64,000 nt of DNA. Origin: Serratia sp. H1w (GTDB lineage Bacteria > Pseudomonadota > Gammaproteobacteria > Enterobacterales > Enterobacteriaceae). Shown here piece after piece: positions 24,050 to 38,105 of this stretch (its first letter is position 1; every line of letters begins with the position of its first letter). The DNA lies in assembly GCF_000633355.1 (NCBI RefSeq), contig NZ_AYMQ01000031.1, positions 38,393 through 102,392 on the forward strand. Reading direction: 5' to 3'. The notes beneath the pieces were generated by a model. It did no database searches. It saw nothing but the letters and a program-made list of their open reading frames with translations, and had not been told where the DNA came from. Position numbers and translations under genes: made by a program.

Positions 24050-25507
24050 TTGAAACGCCTAAAAGTAAATTACATTCTGATCGGTGTTGTGGCCTTGCTG
24101 CTGGCGCTTGCCCTGTGGCCCAATATCGCCTGGCGTGCTGGGGAAGGAGGCCAACTCGAGGCGATCAAATCGCGGGGCGAACTGCGTGTCAGCACGTTAA
24201 ATTCACCGCTAACCTATTTCACGACTCCGCAGGGGCCGAGTGGCCTTGACTACGAATTGGCCAAAAGCTTTGCCAACTACCTGGGGGTCAAGCTGGTGGT
24301 GATCCCGCACCAGAATATCAACGACCTGTTTGACGATCTGGATGATGACAATGCCGATCTGCTCGCCGCCGGGTTGATCTACAACTCGGATCGCCTCAGC
24401 CGTGCCAGCACCGGCCCGGCGTATTATTCCGTTTCCCAACAGTTGGTTTACCGGCTGGGCACCACGCGGCCAAAAACCTTTGCCGATATCAAAGGCAAAC
24501 TGGCTGTGGCCTCCGGCTCGGCGCACGTCAGCACGCTAAAGCAGCTCAAGCAAAGCAAATACCCCGACCTCAGTTGGGAAGCGTCAAGCGATCAGACCTC
24601 TAAAGAGCTGCTGGAGCAGGTGGCCGATGGCAAGCTGGATTACACCATTGGGGATTCCGTCACCATTGCTCTGTTACAGCGTATCCATCCACAACTGGCC
24701 GTCGCGTTTGACATTACCGATGAAGAGCCGGTGACCTGGTACCTGAAGCGCAGCAACGACGATAGCCTGTACGCAGCGCTGCTGGATTTTTATAGCCAGA
24801 GAGTAGAAGACGGTACGCTAGCGCGGTTGGAGGAGAAATATCTGGGGCACGTGGGCAGTTTTGACTACGTCGATACCAAGACTTTCCTGTCCGCCATCGA
24901 CTCGGTGTTGCCCACTTTCCGCTCGCTGTTTGAAAAGTACGCCAGCGAGATTGACTGGAAGCTGCTGGCCGCCATTGCCTACCAGGAATCCCACTGGAAC
25001 CCGCAGGCCACCTCCCCTACCGGCGTCCGTGGGCTGATGATGCTGACCAGGGCCACTGCCGATGGCCTGGGCGTCACCGACAGGCTCGATCCGGAACAGA
25101 GTATTCAAGGCGGGGCGCTGTATCTGCAACGTCTGATGGATAAGGTGCCAGACACGGTGCCGGAAGATGAGCGGATCTGGTTCGCACTGGCCGCCTATAA
25201 CATGGGCTGGGGCCATATGCTGGACGCACGTAAACTCACCAAAAACCAGCAAGGCAATCCCGATAGTTGGGTCGATGTGAAACAGCGCCTGCCGATGCTT
25301 AGCCAGAAGCGCTACTACCCGTCACTCACCTATGGCTATGCCCGTGGCCGCGAAGCTTATAACTACGTGGAGAACATCCGTCGTTATCAGGTCAGCCTGG
25401 TGGGTTATCTGTTGGAAAAAGAGAAGAAGGCGGCAGAGGCGATGAAACAGGCCGAACTGGCGCAAGGCTATCCGGCCGTCGAGGCCAAGCTGGCGCTTGC
25501 CCAGTGA
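24050..25507 (+). CDS. mltF: Membrane-bound lytic murein transglycosylase F
   Basis: A 485-residue protein with an N-terminal hydrophobic anchor or signal (about 8-24), a solute-binding-like regulatory domain (about 40-265) and an SLT domain with catalytic Glu313 in AYQESHWNP. It cleaves peptidoglycan glycan strands to anhydro products at the outer membrane. The start is TTG: translation from there gives [12 protein letters not shown], aligning with E. coli MltF, and no ATG fits. It is divergent from purL and meets tadA stop to stop with no spacer. Confidence 0.94.
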   Translation: MKRLKVNYILIGVVALLLALALWPNIAWRAGEGGQLEAIKSRGELRVSTLNSPLTYFTTPQGPSGLDYELAKSFANYLGVKLVVIPHQNINDLFDDLDDDNADLLAAGLIYNSDRLSRASTGPAYYSVSQQLVYRLGTTRPKTFADIKGKLAVASGSAHVSTLKQLKQSKYPDLSWEASSDQTSKELLEQVADGKLDYTIGDSVTIALLQRIHPQLAVAFDITDEEPVTWYLKRSNDDSLYAALLDFYSQRVEDGTLARLEEKYLGHVGSFDYVDTKTFLSAIDSVLPTFRSLFEKYASEIDWKLLAAIAYQESHWNPQATSPTGVRGLMMLTRATADGLGVTDRLDPEQSIQGGALYLQRLMDKVPDTVPEDERIWFALAAYNMGWGHMLDARKLTKNQQGNPDSWVDVKQRLPMLSQKRYYPSLTYGYARGREAYNYVENIRRYQVSLVGYLLEKEKKAAEAMKQAELAQGYPAVEAKLALAQ

Positions 25508-26352
<845 letters not shown>

Positions 26353-27504
26353 ATGGCTGCCTCAACATTCTTTATCCCTTCCATCAACATGATTGGTTCC
26401 GGTTGCCTGGAAGACGCGGCAAAAACCATGCAAGAGCATGGTCTGCGTCACGCCCTGATCGTAACCGACAAGGTTCTGAACGGCATTGGCGTCGTGGCTC
26501 AGGTACAAGCCCTGTTAGCGGCACAGAACATTGAAAGCTGCGTCTATGACGGCACGCATCCCAACCCGACCACGGAAAACGTGAAGCAGGGTCTGGCACT
26601 GTTGCGCGAACATCACTGCGACTGTGTCGTCTCTCTGGGCGGTGGTTCACCGCATGACTGTGCGAAAGGGATTGCTCTGGTTGCCGCCAACGGCGGGGAA
26701 ATCAAAGACTATGAAGGGGTGGATCGCTCCGCCAAGCCGCAACTGCCGGTAGTCGCCATCAACACTACCGCAGGCACCGCTTCGGAAATGACGCGTTTTT
26801 GTATCATTACCGACGAAGCGCGCCACATCAAAATGGCCATTGTCGATAAGCACGTTACCCCGATCCTGTCGGTCAACGATCCTCATCTGATGGCCGGTAT
26901 GCCAAAAGGCCTGACCGCCGCCACCGGTATGGATGCCCTGACCCACGCTATCGAAGCCTATGTCTCCAGCGCCGCCAACCCAATCACCGATGCCTGTGCG
27001 CTGAAAGCCGCCACCATGATTGCCGAGTCGTTACGCGATGCGGTCAACGATGGGCAAAACATGCAGGCGCGTGAGAACATGGCCTATGCCCAGTTCCTGG
27101 CCGGTATGGCCTTTAATAACGCTTCATTGGGTTACGTGCATGCGATGGCACACCAGTTGGGTGGCTTCTACAACCTGCCGCATGGCGTCTGTAACGCCGT
27201 GCTGCTGCCGCACGTGCAGGAGTTCAATACTCAGGTTGCCGCAGGCCGTCTGAAAGATATTGCCGCTGCGATGGGGGTAAATGTTGCTGGCCTTAACGAT
27301 GAGCAAGGCGCTGCCGCTTGTATCGCCGCCATTCGTCAACTGGCGAAGGATGTGGGCATACCTGCCGGTTTACGCGATCTGCAGGTCAAGGAAGAAGACT
27401 TTGCAACGTTAGCGACTAACGCCCTGAACGATGCCTGTGGATTCACCAATCCAATCCAGGCCAGCCATGAGCAGATCGTGGCGATCTTTAAAGCGGCGAT
27501 GTAA
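26353..27504 (+). CDS. yiaY: Iron-containing alcohol dehydrogenase, YiaY type
   Basis: A 383-residue group III NAD-dependent alcohol dehydrogenase, collinear with E. coli YiaY. The nucleotide motif [11 protein letters not shown] (near 98), NTTAGTASE, and the iron-ligand histidines in [12 protein letters not shown] and HAMAHQLGG...PHG are present. It interconverts primary alcohols and aldehydes. In E. coli yiaY lies elsewhere; here it sits between tadA and pgpC, so the placement is lineage specific. Confidence 0.93.
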   Translation: MAASTFFIPSINMIGSGCLEDAAKTMQEHGLRHALIVTDKVLNGIGVVAQVQALLAAQNIESCVYDGTHPNPTTENVKQGLALLREHHCDCVVSLGGGSPHDCAKGIALVAANGGEIKDYEGVDRSAKPQLPVVAINTTAGTASEMTRFCIITDEARHIKMAIVDKHVTPILSVNDPHLMAGMPKGLTAATGMDALTHAIEAYVSSAANPITDACALKAATMIAESLRDAVNDGQNMQARENMAYAQFLAGMAFNNASLGYVHAMAHQLGGFYNLPHGVCNAVLLPHVQEFNTQVAAGRLKDIAAAMGVNVAGLNDEQGAAACIAAIRQLAKDVGIPAGLRDLQVKEEDFATLATNALNDACGFTNPIQASHEQIVAIFKAAM

Positions 27505-27513
27505 CCGCCTGCA

Positions 27514-27538
27514 GGCTCCCTCTTTGTTGGAGGGAGCC
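27514..27538. terminator. Shared hairpin between convergent yiaY and pgpC
   Basis: GGCTCCCTC and GAGGGAGCC form a perfect nine-bp stem with a seven-base loop right after the yiaY stop. No clear U-tract follows on either strand. Confidence 0.55.
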
Positions 27539-27543
27539 GCTAC

Positions 27544-28191
27544 TTAATCCAACTGTTGTAACTCGCCTTCTTTACCCACCCGCCAGCGATGCTCGCAAAA
27601 ATAGAGCAAGGGGTTATCCTGCTTGCTGTCGCTGTAGCCACTAAACAGTTTCAATGGCACACCAAGACGCTGCTCCAGCTGCACCACCTTTTGCACGCCA
27701 AGACAGCGCATGGGCAATACCCATCCCCCGTTGCGACGCTCAATGCGGCTACCGACCAGCCGTACCCGTGGCAAGAACGCCGAGTCCCGATAAACCTGCT
27801 CCACCAGCCGCTCCGGCGAACCGGTGATCAGCCAGACCTGAGCATCCTGGGCATCCAGATATTGGCGCAGACGCATCTGCACCACCGGAAACGCGGTAAC
27901 CTTACGGCGAAAATAGTCGACAAATTTCGCCTCCAGCGCTTTCAGCCGGGCCTCCGAACGGCCAAAGGTCATTGCCCACAATAGCAGGCTCATGGGCCAA
28001 CGCGTCGCGCGCCCACCGATCAACATGCCCAATCCGATAATGGGCAACAGCGGTACGACCAGCACCAGGTTCAGCGGCAGATGTCGTAGCAAATAGCGCA
28101 GGAAACTGCCAAACATGTCTTCCTGGTGCAAAGTGCCGTCCAGATCGAAAAACACTACGCGCTGGGCCTGTGCAACCGGTTTGTCAGTCAA
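27544..28191 (-). CDS. pgpC: Phosphatidylglycerophosphatase C
   Basis: A 215-residue HAD-superfamily membrane phosphatase (YfhB) that dephosphorylates phosphatidylglycerophosphate. Motif I is FFDLDGTL at 14-21, followed by a hydrophobic segment (about 38-62), motif II in LITGSPE, and the C-terminal GYSDSKQDNPLL acidic motif. Position next to the yfhH/yfhL genes agrees with the enterobacterial order. Confidence 0.92.
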   Translation of the reverse strand: MTDKPVAQAQRVVFFDLDGTLHQEDMFGSFLRYLLRHLPLNLVLVVPLLPIIGLGMLIGGRATRWPMSLLLWAMTFGRSEARLKALEAKFVDYFRRKVTAFPVVQMRLRQYLDAQDAQVWLITGSPERLVEQVYRDSAFLPRVRLVGSRIERRNGGWVLPMRCLGVQKVVQLEQRLGVPLKLFSGYSDSKQDNPLLYFCEHRWRVGKEGELQQLD

Positions 28192-28331
28192 GCGTTACTC
28201 CTCAGGATCGTTGATCCATATTAAGCGGCGTCCGGTGATACACCACCACCTTACCCGATCTCACAAAATTATCACTGCGCGTTTTGCCCACTGGCGTGGC
28301 AGAATGCTGGCTGGCTCAAAGGAAAACACTT

Positions 28332-29488
<1,157 letters not shown>

Positions 29489-29490
29489 CG

Positions 29491-29622
29491 CCACTAACCC
29501 TCTCCCACAGGATGAGGGGAATGAATGTGCTACATAATTAACGGGCGCAGCATGCGGCGCCCCTACGCAGATACCTGACTCCAGTACTGTGCCAGCCCCC
29601 TCTTCATATTGGAGAGAGGGGA
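29491..29622. repeat. Degenerate copy of the MITE-like element
   Basis: The left end (CTAACCCTCTCCC, then GATGAGGGG), the central GGGCGCAGCATGCGGCGCCCC palindrome-like module (29541-29561), and a decayed right end (CCCCCTC ... GAGAGAGGGG at 29596-29622) are recognisable. It occupies the space between convergent yfhL and acpS and may terminate both. Confidence 0.6.
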
Positions 29623-29626
29623 AATG

Positions 29627-30007
29627 TCACCCTTCGATAATCACCGTGGCACAGGCATAGCGACGCTCATCGGCGAGAGAAACGTGGATCGACGTCACCC
29701 CCATCTCCTGCGCCAGTTCAGCGGCGCGTCCATGCAGGCGGATATTAGGTTTCCCCAGCCCATCATTGAACACTTCGAACTGATTGAACGCCAGGCCGTT
29801 GCGAATACCGGTGCCGAACGCCTTGGCGGCAGCCTCTTTAACCGCAAAGCGTTTCGCCAGGAAGCGTACCGGCTGCTGATGTTGCTGATACACTTCCCAT
29901 TCCGCCGAGCTCAACACCCGACGAGCCAGACGGTCGCCACTGCGTTCCACCACCGCTTCGATGCGTGCCATCTCTACGATGTCAGTCCCCAAGCCCAGTA
30001 CCGCCAT
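29627..30007 (-). CDS. acpS: Holo-[acyl-carrier-protein] synthase
   Basis: A 126-residue 4'-phosphopantetheinyl transferase that activates apo-ACP. The magnesium-binding [11 protein letters not shown] motif is at 7-17 and the KEAAAKA motif near 57-63. Its start overlaps the pdxJ stop by one base (TAATG), the standard enterobacterial coupling. Confidence 0.97.
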   Translation of the reverse strand: MAVLGLGTDIVEMARIEAVVERSGDRLARRVLSSAEWEVYQQHQQPVRFLAKRFAVKEAAAKAFGTGIRNGLAFNQFEVFNDGLGKPNIRLHGRAAELAQEMGVTSIHVSLADERRYACATVIIEG

Positions 30008-30738
30008 TAGCGACGCGCTTCCCGCATCAGCAGTTTCATATCCGCCACCGCAGCCGGTAAGCCGTTCATCACCGCCTGGCCGATAATGGCATGGCCGATG
30101 TTCAGCTCATGCATCTCTGGCAGCGCAGCGATCGGCTGCACATTATGATAGGTCAAACCGTGGCCCGCATTCACCTTCAGACCTTTACTGGCCGCGTAGG
30201 TTGCCGCTTTGGCAATGCGCTTGAGTTCGGTTTGAATGGCCAGATCGCCCTGCGCTTCAGCATAGGCACCGGTGTGGATCTCGATATAAGGTGCACCGAC
30301 GGCTACCGCCGCGTCGATCTGGCGATGATCGGCATCGATAAACAACGAAACCAAAATCCCCGCCTGTGCCAGACGTTCAACCGCCACCGCCATTTTGTCC
30401 TGCTGCCCGGCCACGTCCAGCCCGCCTTCGGTGGTCACTTCCTGACGCTTTTCCGGCACCAGGCAACAGAAGTGGGGTTTCAGCTCAATGGCGATATCCA
30501 GCATTTCATCGGTCACGGCCATTTCCAGATTCATCCGTGTCTGGATGGTTTGACGCAGGATACGCACGTCGCGGTCGGTGATATGACGGCGATCTTCACG
30601 CAGGTGAACGGTGATACCATCGGCCCCCGCCTGCTCGGCAATAAATGCCGCCTGCACCGGATCCGGGTAGTTGGTTCCACGCGCGTTACGTAACGTGGCA
30701 ATATGATCGATATTGACGCCCAACAGTAAATCAGCCAT
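30007..30738 (-). CDS. pdxJ: Pyridoxine 5'-phosphate synthase
   Basis: A 243-residue TIM-barrel enzyme condensing 3-amino-2-oxopropyl phosphate and deoxyxylulose phosphate. The N-terminal [16 protein letters not shown] and HLREDRRHI motifs are intact. It follows recO and precedes acpS on the same strand. Confidence 0.97.
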   Translation of the reverse strand: MADLLLGVNIDHIATLRNARGTNYPDPVQAAFIAEQAGADGITVHLREDRRHITDRDVRILRQTIQTRMNLEMAVTDEMLDIAIELKPHFCCLVPEKRQEVTTEGGLDVAGQQDKMAVAVERLAQAGILVSLFIDADHRQIDAAVAVGAPYIEIHTGAYAEAQGDLAIQTELKRIAKAATYAASKGLKVNAGHGLTYHNVQPIAALPEMHELNIGHAIIGQAVMNGLPAAVADMKLLMREARR

Positions 30739-30812
30739 GACAACCCTCTACTCAAACATTTTCAGTAGCAGCAGTTTACACGGGCTGGCAAAACGGCAAA
30801 AGCAGAAACCGC

Positions 30813-31544
30813 TTAGGCTTCGTCGACGGGGGTATCGGGTTGTTTGCGTACGAACTGGCGAAACAGCTCGCGGCTCTTGATCGGCTTACCGCCGAGATAG
30901 GGTTTTAGCGCCATGCGAGTGAAGCGCTTGGCTGCGCGCAGAGTGTCTGCATCAGGGAATTGGCGTTCATCCAGTGCACGGAGTTCACGGCCGGTAAAAC
31001 TGTAGTGATCTACCACCAGGCTGGCGATAAAGCCTTTCTCCTCGCGATAGCGATAGGTCATGCCATCATCCACCGGTTCACCGCTGCCAGCACAATGGAG
31101 GAAATCCAAGCCGTAACCCAGATGCCCCAACAGCGCCAACTCAAACTGCCGTAAAGCATGTTCCGGGGAACTGTCTTCCGCAGCTAATGCCTGCAAGCAT
31201 TGCAGATAATCGAAGAACAGAACCGAATAGTTGCCTTCCTGCTCCAGCACCCGTGACAACAACTCATTCACGTAAAGGCCGCTGTAAAGCATCATGCCAC
31301 TGAGTGGTAAACCGAGGGAAACCGCTTCAGCGCCGCGCAGCGTTTTAACTTCACCACGACCGCCCCAGCGTACTAACAGAGGAGTAAAGGGTTGCAAGCA
31401 ACCCTTTAGATTGGAACGGCGACTACGCGCGCCTTTCGCCAGCAAGCGCACCCGCCCATGGCCTTCCGTGAACAGATCCAGCATCAGGCTGGTTTCACTA
31501 AAGGGCCGTCCATGCAGGACGAAAGCGCGCTCCCAACCATCCAT
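30813..31544 (-). CDS. recO: DNA repair protein RecO
   Basis: A 243-residue recombination mediator that loads RecA on SSB-coated gaps with RecR. N-terminal OB-fold (about 1-80) and a helical C-terminal domain; like other gamma-proteobacterial RecO it lacks a full zinc-finger cysteine set. Eight bases after era. Confidence 0.96.
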   Translation of the reverse strand: MDGWERAFVLHGRPFSETSLMLDLFTEGHGRVRLLAKGARSRRSNLKGCLQPFTPLLVRWGGRGEVKTLRGAEAVSLGLPLSGMMLYSGLYVNELLSRVLEQEGNYSVLFFDYLQCLQALAAEDSSPEHALRQFELALLGHLGYGLDFLHCAGSGEPVDDGMTYRYREEKGFIASLVVDHYSFTGRELRALDERQFPDADTLRAAKRFTRMALKPYLGGKPIKSRELFRQFVRKQPDTPVDEA

Positions 31545-31552
31545 AGGTGGTA

Positions 31553-33141
<1,589 letters not shown>

Positions 33142-33317
33142 TTACCAATAGATCAAGAATGCGTCAAAAACTTGCAGCATACGGAACAGGCCTGCTTTGC
33201 CAAAAGCCAATCCAAAGCTGTTTCGTTTGCAGTGGCGCCATAAGGGGCCAACTTTTTATCGCTCGAGGGGCTATTCTACAACGAGTGGAAATATAATGCT
33301 GCGTTTTTCCCGTCGTC

Positions 33318-33420
33318 TTTCAAGCTGCAGCGTTGTTACCTGCACTATCTCACCCCAGTCACTTACCCAAAAGTAAGCTCCTGGGGATGAGATAGCTTGT
33401 TGCCTAGCTGCAGCTCGAAA
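33318..33420. repeat. Long imperfect palindrome in the lepB-rnc spacer
   Basis: TTTCAAGCTGCAGC at 33318-33331 mirrors GCTGCAGCTCGAAA at 33407-33420 with one mismatch; between them the arms continue (CACTATCTCACCCCAG against CTGGGGATGAGATAG) to a short centre near 33368. I recall repeats of this form being scattered through Yersinia and Serratia genomes. The remaining spacer (33139-33317 and 33421-33465) shows no gene. Confidence 0.7.
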
Positions 33421-33465
33421 TCCATAGGGAACTTCGCCATATAAACTGCAGTTTGCAAAATACTA

Positions 33466-34443
33466 TTAGTGAATACCACCAATACGGCTCAATCTGACGC
33501 CCGTTGGCCATTCACCTTCCTGCTTTTCAAAACTCATCCAGATCGCCGTGGCTTTACCTACCAGATTCTTCTCAGGTACGAAACCCCAATAACGGCTGTC
33601 GGCGCTGTTATCGCGGTTATCACCCATCATGAAGTAATGGCCTGCTGGCACTACCCACTCGGCCAACTGCTGGCCTGCCTGCTGATAGTAAGCACCGACC
33701 TGATCTTGTGCGCCCGGCACGGTCAGAATACGGTGAGTCACGTTACCCAGAGTTTCCTTACGTTCAGCCAGACGAACACCACCCTGTGGTACGTTTTCGT
33801 CCAATGGCATCTGGAAGAAGCCATTGCTGGTCTCGCCCATACCGCTGCGGGTAAACATCTGGACAAAATCGCTCGGTTGCATATCGCTGTAAGTGACTGC
33901 CAATGCAGTATCGCACGCTTGGCCGCTATTACAGTTTTCTTGCACCGTTACACGCTTATTCACCGGATCATAGGTCACGCGATCGCCCGGCAGGCCAATC
34001 ACGCGTTTGATATAATCCAGTTTGGTGTCGCGTGGATATTTAAATACCGCAATATCGCCGCGCTTGGGATGACCGGTTTCAATTAGCGTAGTCTGGGTGA
34101 TCGGATCCTTTATGCCGTAGGCAAATTTTTCCACCAGAATGAAGTCACCAATCAACAGCGTCGGCATCATCGAGCCTGAAGGGATCTGGAACGGCTCGTA
34201 AATAAACGAACGCACCACAAACACCAACAGCAATACCGGGAACACCGAAGCCCCGGTTTCAACCCAACCCGGCTGCCTGGCCACTTTCGCCAAGGCGGCT
34301 TCGTCGACCGTACCGGTCGCCTGTGCATTGACCGCCGCGATTTTCGCCCGACGTGCCGGCGCCCATTTAAAGCGCTCAAAGCACCAGATGATCCCGGTTA
34401 CCAATGTGGCTAATGCCAGGATCAAGGCAAACATATTCGCCAT
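33466..34443 (-). CDS. lepB: Signal peptidase I
   Basis: A 325-residue inner-membrane serine protease that removes signal peptides. Two N-terminal membrane segments (about 4-22 and 64-82), nucleophile Ser91 in PSGSMMP and general base Lys146 in DYIKRVIGLPGD. It follows lepA by 31 bases and shares its transcript. Confidence 0.98.
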   Translation of the reverse strand: MANMFALILALATLVTGIIWCFERFKWAPARRAKIAAVNAQATGTVDEAALAKVARQPGWVETGASVFPVLLLVFVVRSFIYEPFQIPSGSMMPTLLIGDFILVEKFAYGIKDPITQTTLIETGHPKRGDIAVFKYPRDTKLDYIKRVIGLPGDRVTYDPVNKRVTVQENCNSGQACDTALAVTYSDMQPSDFVQMFTRSGMGETSNGFFQMPLDENVPQGGVRLAERKETLGNVTHRILTVPGAQDQVGAYYQQAGQQLAEWVVPAGHYFMMGDNRDNSADSRYWGFVPEKNLVGKATAIWMSFEKQEGEWPTGVRLSRIGGIH

Positions 34444-34474
34444 GCAAACTCCCTAGTTACACGAGCTTTCGCTC

Positions 34475-36274
34475 TTACTTACCGTCTTTACCCACGTGCA
34501 GAATGGCCAGGAATGCTTCCTGCGGCAACTCAACGTTACCCACCTGCTTCATGCGTTTTTTACCGTCTTTCTGCTTCTGCAACAGTTTCTTCTTACGGCT
34601 GACGTCGCCGCCGTAGCACTTGGCCAAGACGTTTTTACGCAGCTGTTTTACCGTTGAACGCGCGATAATATGCGTGCCGATCGCCGCCTGGATCGCAATG
34701 TCGAATTGCTGGCGTGGGATCAGTTCTTTCATTTTCTCGACCAGATCACGGCCACGATACTGTGCGTTATCACGGTGAGTGATCAGCGCCAGTGCATCGA
34801 CACGTTCGTTGTTGATCAACACGTCAACACGCACCATGTCCGAGGTCTGGAAACGCTTGAAGTTATAATCCAGCGACGCATAACCGCGCGAGGTGGATTT
34901 CAGACGGTCAAAGAAGTCTAGCACCACTTCGGCCATCGGGATTTCGTAAGTCAGCGCCACCTGGTTACCGTGGTAAACCATGTTGGTCTGTACGCCACGC
35001 TTCTCGATACACAGCGTGATCACGTTGCCCAGATATTCCTGTGGCATCAGCATGTGACACTCGGCAATCGGCTCACGCAGTTCAGCGATGTTATTCAACG
35101 GCGGCAGCTTGGATGGGCTGTCGACGTAGATGGTTTCGTTGCCGGTGGTTTCGACTTCGTACACTACCGTTGGTGCCGTAGTGATCAGCTCCAGATCGTA
35201 TTCACGCTCCAGACGCTCCTGAATGATCTCCATGTGCAGCAGACCCAGGAAGCCACAGCGGAAGCCGAAGCCCAACGCGGTAGAGCTTTCTGGCTCATAG
35301 AACAGGGAGGCGTCGTTCAGGCTCAGCTTGCCCAGCGCATCGCGGAAGGCTTCATAGTCGTCGGAACTGATCGGGAACAGACCAGCATACACCTGTGGCT
35401 TCACTTTTTTGAAGCCTGGCAGCATTTTGTCTGCTGGCTGACGAGCCAACGTCAAGGTATCGCCCACTGGCGCACCGAGGATATCTTTAATCGCGCAGAC
35501 CAACCAACCCACTTCGCCGCAGTTCAGCACATCGCGATCGACACGTTTCGGGGTGAAAATCCCCAGACGGTCGGCGTTATAGGTTTGGCCGGTACTCATG
35601 ACCTTAACTTTATCGCCTTTACGCAGGGTACCGTTTTTCACCCGGATCAGGGAGACAACGCCGAGGTAGTTATCAAACCAGGAGTCGATGATCAGCGCTT
35701 GCAACGGTGCATCACCATCGCCTTCTGGCGGTGGGATATCACGCACCAGACGTTCCAGCACTTCTGGCACGCCAACGCCGGTTTTAGCCGAGCAGCGCAC
35801 CGCATCCGTGGCATCAATACCCACGATATCTTCGATTTCCTGTGCGGCGCGATCCGGATCGGCAGCTGGCAGGTCAATCTTGTTCAACACCGGCACCACT
35901 TCCAGATCCATGTCCAGCGCGGTATAGCAGTTGGCCAGGGTCTGAGCTTCTACGCCCTGCCCGGCATCCACCACCAGCAATGCGCCTTCACAGGCGGCCA
36001 GTGAGCGGGAAACCTCATAGGAGAAGTCAACGTGCCCAGGGGTGTCGATAAAGTTGAGGTGGTAAACCTGACCATCAAGGGCTTTATAATCGAGCGTCAC
36101 GCTCTGCGCTTTGATGGTAATACCACGTTCGCGTTCCAGATCCATCGAATCCAGCACCTGTGCGGCCATTTCACGTTCGGTCAGGCCGCCGCAGATTTGG
36201 ATAATACGGTCAGACAGCGTCGACTTGCCGTGGTCAATGTGGGCAATGATAGAAAAATTTCTTATGTGTTTCAT
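34475..36274 (-). CDS. lepA: Elongation factor 4 (LepA)
   Basis: A 599-residue translational GTPase with G1 [17 protein letters not shown] and NKIDLP motifs and the LepA-specific C-terminal domain ending HVGKDGK. It promotes ribosome back-translocation and 30S assembly. First gene of lepA-lepB. Confidence 0.98.
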   Translation of the reverse strand: MKHIRNFSIIAHIDHGKSTLSDRIIQICGGLTEREMAAQVLDSMDLERERGITIKAQSVTLDYKALDGQVYHLNFIDTPGHVDFSYEVSRSLAACEGALLVVDAGQGVEAQTLANCYTALDMDLEVVPVLNKIDLPAADPDRAAQEIEDIVGIDATDAVRCSAKTGVGVPEVLERLVRDIPPPEGDGDAPLQALIIDSWFDNYLGVVSLIRVKNGTLRKGDKVKVMSTGQTYNADRLGIFTPKRVDRDVLNCGEVGWLVCAIKDILGAPVGDTLTLARQPADKMLPGFKKVKPQVYAGLFPISSDDYEAFRDALGKLSLNDASLFYEPESSTALGFGFRCGFLGLLHMEIIQERLEREYDLELITTAPTVVYEVETTGNETIYVDSPSKLPPLNNIAELREPIAECHMLMPQEYLGNVITLCIEKRGVQTNMVYHGNQVALTYEIPMAEVVLDFFDRLKSTSRGYASLDYNFKRFQTSDMVRVDVLINNERVDALALITHRDNAQYRGRDLVEKMKELIPRQQFDIAIQAAIGTHIIARSTVKQLRKNVLAKCYGGDVSRKKKLLQKQKDGKKRMKQVGNVELPQEAFLAILHVGKDGK

Positions 36275-36709
36275 TTAATTAGTTTTTCTGCCTTGGTATT
36301 TCTGAATTACTCGCCTATGGAACCCGCATGGACATAAAGCGACGGTGAATGGGTCGGCTATTTTTCGCCTGAATCGCAGCATTCTACATGCCACAACCCT
36401 GAAAACCTAGCGATCGGTGCAGTGAAGCTATTCGATTATACGTAGTTTAGTGTTGCAGAGCGTCGCAGTTGATGAAAGCAGATATTAACGCGGCCTAAGC
36501 CCGATAAAAATTGTGGATTAATAGCGCCAACCATCTTGCCCAGGTCACATTTACCCGCTGGTAATACATATTGCGCGATTACGCAATAAACCCAATCTTA
36601 ATTATCTGATAAATAATATTTTTATCAATAACTTACATTTACGCCGCCACACCTCCGCTTTAGGAAAAGCCCCATATACGCCTCTGGTTCCCCTCGGTTA
36701 CAAGTGGCA
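36275..36709. other. Intergenic region between lepA and the membrane-protein gene
   Basis: About 430 bases between divergent genes, AT-rich in the middle (36590-36640). No ORF, RNA or repeat is recognised. The lepA promoter should lie here but I cannot point to it with confidence. Confidence 0.5.
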
Positions 36710-36737
36710 GGAACTTTGGATAAAAATAGACTTCAGG
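36710..36737 (+). promoter_or_regulatory. Candidate sigma-E promoter
   Basis: GGAACTT at 36710-36716, a perfect sigma-E -35 element, then 16 bases and TCAGG at 36733-36737 (consensus TCAAA or TCTGA). It points at the membrane-protein gene that starts at 36808, next door to the rpoE-rse locus. Confidence 0.5.
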
Positions 36738-36807
36738 GCACTACGACATCGGCAAGCCCACCAGAGTTCACCAGCATCTCCTCTGAACATTGATTAGAAG
36801 GTTTACC

Positions 36808-37632
36808 ATGATCGATAAAGGGCAAATGCTGAGCCGGCACGATTTTTCCAAGGTCAACTGGGGCATTTTGGCAGCGGTAGCGCTGCTGTTCACTCTCGGT
36901 GCGGCGCTGTTATTAATGCCGTTATTGAGCAACATGGAAGACCGAAACGTTCTGACCTTACTACAAACCGGCGCGGCTATCATTCTGTTGGGCAGTATTT
37001 TGCTGGCATTGCGCCAGTACCTGCGGCCAATGCTGACCTATCGTCTGTATGAGCACGGCGTACGCGTGCTGGATCACCGCAGCCATAAAGAACGGTTTAT
37101 TGCGTTTGAAAAGATTGCCGATATCTACCGCTCTCACGGTAGCAGGCTGCTTGGGGGGCTGAGCGACACCATGGCGTTTCGCACCACGGAGGCGGCGTTC
37201 TGGTACAGCATCAAGAGCAATGTTTCACACTCCCAGCAACTGATTGAAATGCTGATCCAACGACAGATCCAGCAACGTGGGCCGCAGGCATTAAATTCGC
37301 TCTATCAAGGGGAGAAGTTGACGTTTGGCTATCTCAATAGCGGCAGGCGTTGGCTTGAGCCGTGGCGGGTGAAGCCGATTCAAACATTACGGCTTAGCGC
37401 GACAACGCTGAGTACCTCTCAGACGCAGGTGCAGATCGAAAAGATCCACCGGCTGGAGAAAAATGCGCAACGGGGTACCCTTCGCCTGTTCGATTTACAA
37501 GGCAACGAGCTGTTTTCGCTGTGCTATTACTCGCTGTTCAGCGCCGATCTGTTTATTGCGCTGATGGAGCATATGATCGGCAACCGCATCCCCGCCTACA
37601 ACAACCCAGCGATGACGCGGCCACCCTATTAA
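36808..37632 (+). CDS. Uncharacterised two-segment inner-membrane protein
   Basis: I do not recognise a named family with certainty. The 274 residues have a short cytoplasmic start, two hydrophobic segments (about 20-40 and 54-73), then a soluble part beginning YRLYEHGVRVLDHRS, which resembles proteins of the DUF6585 kind carrying a PH-like fold. No catalytic motif is seen. Start at MIDKGQ because AGAAGG lies six bases ahead; an in-frame ATT-type extension upstream is not used. A candidate sigma-E promoter precedes it, and its stop overlaps that of rseC, suggesting an envelope-stress link (inference). Confidence 0.75.
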   Translation: MIDKGQMLSRHDFSKVNWGILAAVALLFTLGAALLLMPLLSNMEDRNVLTLLQTGAAIILLGSILLALRQYLRPMLTYRLYEHGVRVLDHRSHKERFIAFEKIADIYRSHGSRLLGGLSDTMAFRTTEAAFWYSIKSNVSHSQQLIEMLIQRQIQQRGPQALNSLYQGEKLTFGYLNSGRRWLEPWRVKPIQTLRLSATTLSTSQTQVQIEKIHRLEKNAQRGTLRLFDLQGNELFSLCYYSLFSADLFIALMEHMIGNRIPAYNNPAMTRPPY

Positions 37633-38105
37633 ATCGGGGATTCGGTTTCGGTATGTAAACGCAAGGCACCGGGCGGCAAACCGATTTGCAGCACCACGGG
37701 TTGGTAATTGGCCTGTTCACCAAGGCGTTTTGCCAAGCTACGTGCAATCAGGAAGGCTAGGCCACCCCCTAAAATTGCACCGAGCGCTGCGGCAGCGTCG
37801 CTACCCAAAAACCATTGCAACAGACCACCGCCGAGCATCATACCAAATAGCGGGGTCAAATAGACCAACATTGCCGAGCGTAACAGGCTGCCTTCGGCGA
37901 TACCGACTTCAACGCGCTGGCCGGGCTCAAGAGGCTGGGCGATGGCCACCTGCAAGTGATGTTCACTTTCAGGCACCAGCTCATCGAAGGCACGAGCACC
38001 ACAGCCAGAGCGCGCGGTACAGCTGCCACAGCCAGCTTTAGGCTCACAACGTAGCTGCGCCACGCCCTGTTGCCACGAGATCACCGTGGCCCACTCTTTC
38101 ATCAT
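37629..38105 (-). CDS. rseC: SoxR-reducing / sigma-E regulatory protein RseC
   Basis: A 158-residue inner-membrane protein with the N-terminal cysteine cluster (CxxxxGCGSCxxxxGCG form) and two transmembrane segments (about 76-95 and 100-118). Last gene of rpoE-rseA-rseB-rseC; starts within the rseB stop (ATGA). Related to RsxC-system helpers. Confidence 0.95.
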   Translation of the reverse strand: MMKEWATVISWQQGVAQLRCEPKAGCGSCTARSGCGARAFDELVPESEHHLQVAIAQPLEPGQRVEVGIAEGSLLRSAMLVYLTPLFGMMLGGGLLQWFLGSDAAAALGAILGGGLAFLIARSLAKRLGEQANYQPVVLQIGLPPGALRLHTETESPI

